A stretch of 64,000 nt of DNA, from assembly GCA_014529385.2 (NCBI GenBank), contig CM043942.1, positions 18,427,991 through 18,491,990 of the forward strand. The letters run 5' to 3'. Under the pieces are notes generated by a model. That model worked only from the letters and a program-made list of their open reading frames with translations. It did no database searches and was not told the DNA's origin. The first letter of the stretch is position 1; each line of letters opens with the position of its first letter. Below, in pieces: positions 55,558-64,000 of the stretch. The DNA is from Adiantum capillus-veneris. Its lineage: Eukaryota; Streptophyta; Polypodiopsida; Polypodiales; Pteridaceae. Both the position numbers and the translations under genes were made by a program.

Positions 55558-55829
55558 CTCTACTATTTTGCCATCAATCTAGGCCGTCTCTTTGTCTAGA
55601 TTGAAAGTATCACCACTTGTTGTATAATTTTTGCATCAAAGGGTATCTTGTGGCTTCTACTACAACCTCTTAATTCCACAATTTGATAGTCTCTTGTTCT
55701 TTTTGTTGGAACACATACCTATCAATCTTATGGTGAGGCACTGCGCATGAAATTTTTGCTACTAAACTCAAAAGTGCATTCATCTCATCCATGGTTTCTT
55801 GCATCTTTTCTGATAATTTTTTTTTCTCC

Positions 55830-57865
55830 CTACCAATACATCAATAACAAGAGCACCTTAGGGTTTCTGACAAGATAACAACCATAATTGATGGAGAAGG
55901 TGTGAGCACAGATATCGAGGGTGTTGTCATAGAGAAAGGTGGAGGAAGCTCTACAGGGCAGGGAACAAGTCATGTGAGTCTTTGAGGGTAAAGTAAAGGA
56001 TTGTGCACTCTTCTCACACTTATACACTTTCTCTCCATGAATGTTCCACTCCTTTTCTTCCTTGATTTCATGTGCACCATTTGGGACTTCCGGGAGAAGT
56101 TTGCGGTCTTGCCAGGAAAGCACCAGGCCTCTTGCTGTGAGAATTTGTCAGGAAACTCCAAAAACTATATGAAGGAGTTATGCCACAGATTTCATGAATT
56201 CTAGAATTTGGTAGGGAGTGCAATCAAAGAAGCCCCACTATCTCTCTCTTGTACTCACACACACAAAGAAAGAACAGAAAATAGAAAATCAAAACAACAC
56301 AAAGATGGAAACCTCAAGGCTTTGGTCGTATCTTATCATGGGTAAGATGAAAGTGTTAATAGATGACTTAACGGCATTCAACCTTTGCCGTCCAAACAAG
56401 CTACAAATTTTTCTTTGGAATTGTAATTTTGTACTTACTATGATATATATGTTTTTTCTAGTGATTGGGCTTAATTGTGTGTACAAATCCTCTTGGTTCA
56501 TAGAAAAATAACTATACTTATATCAAAAGAAAAGTTATAGTTTAGAAGGGGTAGTATGATGGGATGAAAACAAAGTATTTCATTAAGCCTTTTTGGGTCA
56601 AAGAGAAACATTATACGTTGTTGAAAGTGTATTTTAAGGCTAATCCATATGTCAATTGTGATAGACCGCATTCAGTGTTGGTATACTTGCAATGCCCACC
56701 TCTCTCAGTTTTGTCACCACAATATATGCTGCACAATTTGTGAGACCCCCATATGAGGAGAAGCCAATGGTGCACATATATTTGGTGGATTCTAGCTTTG
56801 CACACTGATGAGATCTCTATTTGTGATCGTGGATGGTACGGGGCAAATTTAGGGGCAACTTTGGGGGCCTCGAGGGCGGAAGCCCTCGAGACTTTCTTTT
56901 CCCCTTCGTCGGAATATTCCTTTTTGCCCAAATATCTTGGCTGGACGACAGCTGAAAGACAATCGGAAAATGGCCGTCCGGTGGCCAATGGCCCGTGGTC
57001 GACGGCCGGTGGCCGATTTCTAGGAGGACTTGACTACCCAAAAGCGGCTACACATGGCTCATGGGAGAGTCCTACTTGGACTTGGCTATCTAAGGGTGGC
57101 TACACATGGGCATTTAGAGGCTCCCTTACCTCTATATAAGGAGGCCTTCTTATGAGTAATTTGGCAGATCGGAGTACACACTTGATGCACACAACACATC
57201 CTTGTGTATGGATTGTTAGTCCCTTGTATTCCTACTTGTTGTTTTAGGGAAAAAATACTCCCCTGTTCATACTCACGAGCACGACACAGACAACATACTT
57301 ATCATCCGATGACACGACTAACCCATAGGTGCATGTAGGCAATCTCGTTAGCTTGTCAGGCTGAGACCAATCTACACATACGCACTTTTATGATGCATCA
57401 ATCATTAACCCTGGTAGAATGCAACCCACTCTATCCCTAAACGCTCACAACACCGTTTACACGTCCAATGAACTCGGAATTGCATCAAACTTACTAGGCA
57501 TCATCCTCTCACTAGGACATACTTACCTATAAGTCTAATCTCACCAGATTTGAACCCTAGCTATCTCGAATATTGTCGCGATAGACCAACATGTCATAAT
57601 CCAAAAGTGGGCGAAACTTAAGTTTATCAGTATCTATGTGTAGCTAATCTCTTTCTCATTCCATGAAGCACTTGATTATTGAAAACAGACACCGTTTGTG
57701 CTACTTACAAGCAAAACAAGCTCGAGGAAGAAGCGATCGTGATCAACTCGAAACGGCGAATGCGCGTGGCGTGGGCACGTAGCTCTCGGAGAGACTACCG
57801 CGATGGTGTGGTCGCGTCGTGAATCCGGTGAGGGAGAAGTGCGTAGCGAAGAGGATAAGACACTC

Positions 57866-57901
<36 letters not shown>

Positions 57902-58180
57902 AGACTCGTACGACACAGGATTAATATTCAAAAAAATGTCTTCTAAAAAATGGTTCTAAGGTGACTTTTATACTTTAGTCACCTTAGCTCAAAAATGTAC
58001 ATGGGGTTCTCTTGCTCATGATTACAAAGTGGAAATAAATCTGAGTCCTGACTAACTGACTAATATTTACATAATCCAGACGAATGGATCAAAATGATAA
58101 GACGTCTTTGACATAAAAAATGGAATTTGATATGCTTTACAAGATGGGCTCATTACAACAGTTGGACCAATGGGGCTCCA
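55830..58180. other. stretch without a recognised gene
   Basis: It contains a CT microsatellite (57862-57900), a TATA-like CTCTATATAAGGAGG at 57130-57144 in LTR-like context, one TCGCGATAGACC motif at 57575, and a perfect 9 bp stem with GGAA loop at 56869-56890 (CTCGAGGGC/GCCCTCGAG). 57500-58183 is probably the LTR of the minus-strand element described at 58183. Confidence 0.5.
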
Positions 58181-58182
58181 AC

Positions 58183-58196
58183 ACTCCCCCCCTCCT
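58183..58196 (-). other. polypurine tract and LTR start of a minus-strand retroelement
   Basis: On the minus strand AGGAGGGGGGGAG (58196-58184) is followed immediately by TGTTGGAGCCCC (from 58183 downwards), the usual junction of polypurine tract and 3' LTR. The coding sequence at 58704-60623 lies upstream on the same strand. The other LTR would be beyond the window. Confidence 0.6.
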
Positions 58197-58703
58197 AATT
58201 CATGTCTACCACGACATGATCGTCTTTGTCTTCATTGTCATTGTCGTGTTTCTTGGGTGATTTGATGTAGAAACGCATCATAGCGCATAGACTCACTTGC
58301 CATTAATGGGCCAAATTTTTTTGACTTGTACATGAAGAAGCTCGTGTAAAATGCTTACTCAAAGGTTTGGAGATGGTAGCTTGGCAGAAACATCAGCCGT
58401 TTGAAATAGGCATACAATACTGGCTCTGTCGGTGGCCCACTTAGATCATATGACAACTCTAAGATGCTTCTTTCAGTATTCATATACTTTGATGTCCAGC
58501 TTTCTGAGAAGACTGTGAGACAGGCAAAAAATGTTCGAGCTATCTTACATAGCATCTTGCAGGATAGGTCAGGAGAGCCTCCGAATTATGCTATGGCGCC
58601 CTGCAGGGTTTTCACCATGTAAGAACCGGATATTCTCTCTCCCTCTGCTGGCCCTGGCATTACTGGATAATTCAGCCATGTCCGATTTCTGCTCTGTAGT
58701 GCT

Positions 58704-60623
58704 TTATGTTGGGTAGGTGTATGTTCGAGGAGTGGGGCAAAACGTTCTGTCATTCCTCAGCTCAGGCGGTGCGTTGACTAAGTGGATCAGGTTATTAGGG
58801 TGATCCAATAGCCATTGACGCCTCCACTTTGGTTGGCTGTCCACTATCCTGTTTTGCTGTTCCCTATCCTGTACTTCTCCTTCAAACACTGGCACTTGTT
58901 CTTCTTTTTCGAGCTGCCGTTGATGTGTTAGAGTTTCATACTTCAGCAGAGCATAGGGTAACATAGGTGCATTCCATTCCTTCTGTAGCTCTGCTGCTGT
59001 TTTGCCCGATCTGGAAAGCCCTTGTAGCAACTCCTTTTCGAGTTGCATAGCCTTGTACCATATCATTTCTGTTTGTTTTTCCATCTGCTCGGCCAGCCTC
59101 TGCTCTTCCAATTTCGTGACTGAATCTTCTTCTGTCTCTTGGTCTTTGGAGCCGGTTTGATCCGTCTGCGTATCTGGTGCCTCCTGTTCATCTGAATCAT
59201 CCTCGTACTCATCTTGACCTCCATATACTTCGGCGAGTCCAGCCAAATTCGTTGTTGCTGGCTCCATGTGCACTCGTACCTGTCCTTGGTGCTGCCTTGC
59301 ACTTTGTAGACTTGCGATTTGTGCGGCCATTGTTCTACTATTGATTTGTAGAGCTTGAAATTCCATTTCTTTTTTAGCGGAAGATTCCTCTAACTGTTTT
59401 AACCTGATGTGCAAGTTTTCATTTTCTTCTCTGAGTGATTTGGAAACAATGCTTTCCATTTCACTGTTAGGAGCTGGTCCTTGTTGTTGTTCACTTTGCA
59501 AGTCTGAAATTTGTCTTTGTAGTTGATCTTCTGCTCTAAGCGCACTTTCAACAATCATTAAACGCTGTTTTCTTTCCAACTCCAGCTCCCTCTTTAGCGC
59601 AACCACTTCTTCTTCTGGGTGGACTACTGGTGTTGTTGGTAGCGACATTTTTTGCTTCTTTAGTCGGGCATCTTCCTCTTCAATTCTTTTTTCTTCTTCC
59701 ATCTTTTTTTGTGTACTTCTTGTCACTCTTTCCAGCTTGTGTCCTCCAATGGTGTTAATAGATGCCGATACTTTCCTTTGTGATCTGTCTTCGCTATTTT
59801 CCCTTAATACCAGCCAGTCGTTCTGATGAGGGGCAGGTGGCAACTGATCTCCCGCGCCTATGGCATGGTATATTACTCTGGTTAGGACTTATCCTCCTGC
59901 AATGTAATTGGGTCTGTCCTGCCTTAGCTTTGTCATTTCTTCAAACAGATATGACGCATGATCTATATAGAACTCACGGGTCATTCCCATAACCCATGTC
60001 AGTGTGGTTGAGCTGCTCCCGTGCGGTGTAGTGTCTCTTGGCGGCCTTTTGCTGTAGCTCAACAAACACTGACTGTAGATATGCGTCAATTCTCTTACTT
60101 CCGGGTTTGCTATGAGTTCGAAAGAAGGTAGTTTGGACTTTTGCAAGTAAACTGTGAGGTTTTTCCTTCTTTCTCTCATGTTTGCTCCTTGATCTGACAA
60201 TTTCAATGCCTCTTTGATGATCTGGATCTCCATCACTTCATTATCCATGCCTGCCACTCTGCAAGTTCCATCTTCTTGGATAGTCTCTATTAGATGCTGT
60301 ACCCTCTTGAAATCTATCCCTACTGGTGGTAGTGATACGAAGTTCCACAATCTGACTTTTTTGAGCCATGACCTTTGCGGTGATCTTTTCAAATAATTCT
60401 CTGCCTCCTTGGGAATCATCACTGTATCCACTAAGTTTCTTTTGTCATCCACATATGAACCTTGATATATCTGAAAGGCCGCTGCCTGTTGCACATCTGC
60501 AGGTATCCAGGTGGCTGCTGGCTTTAAAGAATTGGGCAGAAGTGCATAGGGTACTGCCCCTTCCGTTGCCAGGTTCTTGCCTTTTCTTTTTCCCGGAGAA
60601 GCCTCCATTGATCCTGTCATCAC
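58704..60623 (-). pseudogene. large coiled-coil protein of a minus-strand retroelement, one stop
   Basis: Two frames in the same phase (60623-59889 and 59888-58704) are separated only by a TAA at 59889-59891, so the original frame was about 640 codons. The N-terminal part is a helical domain (VQQAAAFQIYQGSYVDDKRN, then WLKKVRLWNFVSLPP and FYIDHASYLFEEMTKLRQ). It is followed by a long coiled coil (about 59720-59280; KRELELERKQRLMIVE, EENENLHIRLKQLEESSAKK), an acidic segment (YEDDSDEQEAPDTQTDQT) and a Glu/Gln-rich end. Not recognised. Position 5' of a polypurine tract suggests a gag-like or extra ORF of an LTR element. The helical N-terminal part may be distantly related to 54766-55557. Confidence 0.6.
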
Positions 60624-60639
60624 AATTATCAGTTAATGC

Positions 60640-63430
60640 ACAAACATAGTACTACTCTCCTAAATTGATTACCACTTAATCATGCATCTAGATGAGCCTT
60701 CTTAATCCCAAGATTAGTTAAGATAAAATGTTAGCAGATAGACAAGCTCTTCCATTGTGCGACTTTGGCGGCTTCAAATTGATGTTGTTGGTGAAGGAGA
60801 ACAAGTCCAAATGCCTTGAAATTTTGTGTGGTGTATGCTCTCATGGCATGTAAGGTCACTCCATAAGCCAAAGCTCAAAATCTGTCCATTTGCTACTTTT
60901 TCTCAGTCTATCACGATAGAGTAGCATTTTTTTGATCTGGGTCCTTTTTTGCAGTTGTGACTCCACCAATTGGTTTCCCATACCTTGCACATGATCTGAC
61001 CCCATTTCTACCTCAAATGAATGTCAAGTGACCCCTTTTTGGATCAACTCCCATTTTTCCAGATTCCCTTCAAGGAGATGTTGGTCCATCTCCTTCATTT
61101 TGTGTTGTTTTGGGCTCAAACTTAGTGGGTGGTCATCTTGCATCATGTTGAAGACAACTACTAATTCAAATTTTTGATAAGATGGTCCAGTATCCCTCTG
61201 CTTGGTCTATCGCGATAGATTGGGACTTAGTGCCAGTTTGTCATTTTTTGGCTTTGTGACCATCTGTCTGCCTTCTCCCAGTTGATGCAAGGTTTCTTGA
61301 CCCCTCACATGTAAATTTTACCTATCTGCCCTTGAGATGTCCCGTTCTGACTTTGAGTTGTCTGCATGTCTTTCTCAGCTTGCCATATGAGTCCATCTTG
61401 GCACCAAATTTGGTGTACTGCCTTCATTTGCTTCCCCAAGTCTAGCTTGTAAAAATTTGAAAAGTCTTTCCCCCCAATAATTGTTGTAGCAAGTCTATCG
61501 CGATAGACTGAGTTTTTGGCCAAAAAATATTTTTCTTACACTTTGACTTGATATTGGTGGTTAACATTCCTTGTTAGCACCCCTCATGAAGCCAAAGTCA
61601 AAGTTTCCCTTGTCTAAGTGTAAGTACAAGTCTATCGCGATAGACTGGGCACTTTTTCATTTTTACCAGTTTTTTGATGTTAGTTGACAATCATGGTTTT
61701 AATAGGCCCTCCTAGATACACACATCAAGTTTTAATCAATTTAGCAGAATGTACTCCCTGTTTGCAGCACTTAGCTGGTCCTGAAGTCGAAGTAGACCAC
61801 TTAGGTGATGGTCGCGGTTCCTTTTGGTCTTTGTATGATTCCGGTTGTCTTTTACTTCCTTTTGACCTTCCATCCAAGCAGTCAGTTGTTGTTTTGGTGT
61901 TTGAAACACCAAGAACGACCATTTGGATGTCTTTCTGGCCTGTTGCCGGCATTTGCCCTAGTGGAAGAACTTTTTTCCTGAGTGGACACATTCCATCTCG
62001 TAGTTGACCTCCTTTGGATGTTCCTTGTTGAATTTGGTGTAATTTTGTCACTTGGTTGGCCCGTTAGAGTATCGTGACGCTTTGTGCGGTTTTCGTCAGA
62101 TAGGGACTTTAGGCTCCGTTTTGACAAACTTTTTCATAGCCTAACCCTTCAGTCGGTTTGTCGAGGTTATTGGCTTGCTGTCTATGAATTTTGGCTCATT
62201 TTCGATCACCTTGGTTTTGTCGCCCTTTTGCAGGTCTTGCTAAATTAGGGTTTTCTGAGCGGCTTCCTTTACGCTTTTCAAGGTCATAGGCTCGATCCCT
62301 AAGCTATAAGCATTGTGCCTTTCACTTTTGGTCCCATTTGGTGGCCTCTAGGTCTCCCTAACAACCATTCTACCGTATGTGTGCACAGGTTGTGATTGTG
62401 ATGCCGGCGAGGTTTTGCGACTAACTGAAGTAAACAACACTTAGAGTCAGTGTTGACGAGCATACCTCTCATATCTGGTGTCGATCTGGTGACCGTGCAC
62501 GATGGATGAGCTCCTGGAAGTCTCAACTGCTGTAGGGAGCTCTCTCTCTCTCACTATGGAAAATGACTCAAATGAGGGATTCTAGCCTAGCCTCTCTATA
62601 TGTAATCGAGACTCCGACACCAAATTTTCCCATCTTTTACCTGTGGCCATAACTTTTTGCGAGATGCGGTTTAGGGTCGAAAATTTCCTGATTTGGATTT
62701 CAGCTGCTTCAGTTTTACCACTTTTGCAGATTTCTCGAGTTGGAGGTCCCTTCATGACGGTGGTCATTTTGCCCTGTCACCTTTGCAGTCCTTATTTTTT
62801 CTGTGTCTTCTTTACCTTGCTCTGATCAGGCGTCTCTTCTTTTGTGTTTCCATCTGGATTACGGATTTTTTTCTATAATTTTTGCTAGAAAATGGTTAAA
62901 ATAAAGTAAATAAATCCCAAAATAACCCGAAAATAGAAATTCTAACCTAGAAAAATACCAATGAAAAGCAAAACACTTTGTAGCTCACTTTTCTCTCGTC
63001 TATGTACAATCTCGCTCATTCTCGTCAACCTTGGCCTATTTTTTGCTGTTTTTAGACAGTTTTTGGCCAGATTTGACTCTCTTTATAGTCTATACACATC
63101 CCTAGGGGCTCATGAATGATGATTTGGTCCCCAATTCTGATTAATTACGAGGGCATATTCTTTTTCCCAAAATCACACAATAAAACGCAAAAATGGTTGA
63201 AAAATTGCTCACAAACATTGCCCTCTAATATATGACATGAGTCTGCATTGGAATGCCTCCCCCCCTCCTACTTGGAGTCCTCCTGGACGACAGGGTATCG
63301 TCAAGGGTATGTGTTGTGCATGGGTTTGAACTCATGCTAATGCAGGCCTTGTAATATAGCCCTATATGCATGTGCAGTCAATACATGTAGAAAGAATTTA
63401 TGCGGTGCAGGAGGAAGGTATAAGTGATGC
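60640..63430. other. non-coding stretch with CGCGATAG palindromes
   Basis: No gene on either strand. Four copies of a TCTATCGCGATAGA-like palindrome lie at 60908, 61206, 61494 and 61631. A purine tract on the minus strand (AGGAGGGGGGGGAGG, 63271-63257) follows the minus-strand frame ending at 63433 and may be a second polypurine tract. Confidence 0.6.
61494..61646. repeat. two perfect 18 bp palindromes
   Basis: AGTCTATCGCGATAGACT occurs at about 61493-61510 and again at about 61630-61647. Variants lie at 61206 (one arm changed) and 60908 (CACG centre). Confidence 0.9.
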
Positions 63431-63432
63431 GC

Positions 63433-63999
63433 TTATTGGCATTTGTCGTTGAGGTTTCCTGTGGTATCTTGAATTGGCTGGCAGATTTTCTTTGCAAGTA
63501 GTAGTTGTAACTCTACCGCTCGTTGTTTGATTGTTTTCCACTGGTTTTGAATTGGCGTATGTGGTTCCTTTGAAGTCGATATTGTCGTATCTGGTGGAAC
63601 ATTCTTTCTTTCTACCTTGATGACTTGTGTCTGATACATCCTTGTAGTTTTTTTCGTGGATTCTGTTTGTTTCCTCGTGCTATTTGCATGATGTTGCTTG
63701 ACCTTGACAGTTGTAGATAGCTGCACGATTGTCATCTTTGTCCGCCCTTCTTGTGTTGTTGGCTCGTTTTGAATTGGCAATTTTGGCCGCCATACCAATA
63801 TAGTCCGTTGCATATTTGACAGATTGACTATGTTTCTTTGAAGTTGGGCTTGTTTTCGGTGTTTTGTCTGTTCTTCTGACTCTTTTTTTATAGGAATTAG
63901 GCTGTCGTGCCTTATCCAAACTTTGTATTTCCGCTTTTGATGTAATTGTGCCTCGGTCAGCTCTGTACGCCGTACCCAAACTTGCCTGGTTCCCTGCAT
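63433..63999 (-). CDS. unrecognised basic protein, runs off the window edge
   Basis: The frame is open from the window edge to a TGA at 63433, about 188 codons, without a start I can trust. Three related short motifs recur: QVWVRRTELT, KVWIRHDSLIP and LVWRPKLPI. The remainder is Lys/Thr/Gln-rich (QTQVIKVERKNVPPDTTIST). W-V-x-K/R segments of this kind occur in plant retroelement polyproteins, but I cannot assign a domain. Same strand as 58704-60623. Confidence 0.4.
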   Translation of the reverse strand: MQGTRQVWVRRTELTEAQLHQKRKYKVWIRHDSLIPIKKESEEQTKHRKQAQLQRNIVNLSNMQRTILVWRPKLPIQNEPTTQEGRTKMTIVQLSTTVKVKQHHANSTRKQTESTKKTTRMYQTQVIKVERKNVPPDTTISTSKEPHTPIQNQWKTIKQRAVELQLLLAKKICQPIQDTTGNLNDKCQ

Positions 64000-64000
64000 G

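Noticed and set aside
61684-62127. Overlapping frames of about 80-108 codons on both strands
   Set aside because: No domain, no conservation within the window, and composition like the surrounding non-coding sequence.

Overview
The window looks like nuclear DNA of a land plant, most likely a fern. The clues are a PLS-class pentatricopeptide (PPR) gene whose repeats and WKEFF...W..D N-terminal segment recall fern and lycophyte PPR proteins, plant Ty1/copia and L1-type retroelements, spliced genes with 65-95 bp introns, and long CT/GA microsatellites. I see no bacterial or organellar genes. The species assignment is inference. Almost everything here is mobile DNA in various states of decay; the PPR gene at 23052-24938 is the only long, intact host-type reading frame.

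Layout. 1-2890 is the 3' part of a decayed Ty1/copia element with its 3' LTR. 2905-9481 is a hAT-type transposase gene (BED finger, DUF659-like middle, hAT dimerisation end) split by a 4.47 kb non-autonomous LTR element (3391-7859; 481 bp LTRs, AGTTT target duplication). Three genes on the opposite strand follow the hAT gene: a RING-H2 protein, an unknown 219-residue protein and a protein kinase (9557-11953). Next comes a repeat- and hairpin-rich tract (11954-13770). 14028-17851 is a deleted copia element with 228 bp LTRs and a TGAGA target duplication. 19060-22077 is a decayed copy (copy B) of an unrecognised transposon family. The PPR gene, two SINE-like repeats, a non-L1 LINE (26870-28535) and fragments of PLC-, PPR- and FAD-oxidoreductase-like genes fill 23-34 kb.

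The most interesting object is 37904-46936, a 9,033 bp unit with 33 bp terminal inverted repeats (31/33 identical). It sits inside an L1-type LINE (34611-37903 plus 46937-49918), between the endonuclease and the reverse transcriptase. It carries four genes. Gene 1 is a spliced, transposase-like gene of about 880 codons. Gene 2 is a histone H3-like gene that keeps the ARTKQTAR tail and the H3 histone fold but has about 190 residues between them. Genes 3 and 4 are unknown spliced genes on the opposite strand. Gene 1 recurs in copy B (with one matching TIR), and genes 3 and 4 recur in order in copy C (51976-54350). This is therefore a multi-gene family rather than a chance cluster. I know of no described plant transposon that carries a histone.

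54.8-64 kb holds further unrecognised retroelement-like genes on the minus strand, including a coiled-coil protein of about 640 codons with one stop, a polypurine tract and probable LTR start at 58183, and a set of TCTATCGCGATAGA palindromes. Many of the breaks are CAA, CAG or CGA codons turned into stops, as expected from deamination of methylated cytosines in silenced transposons.
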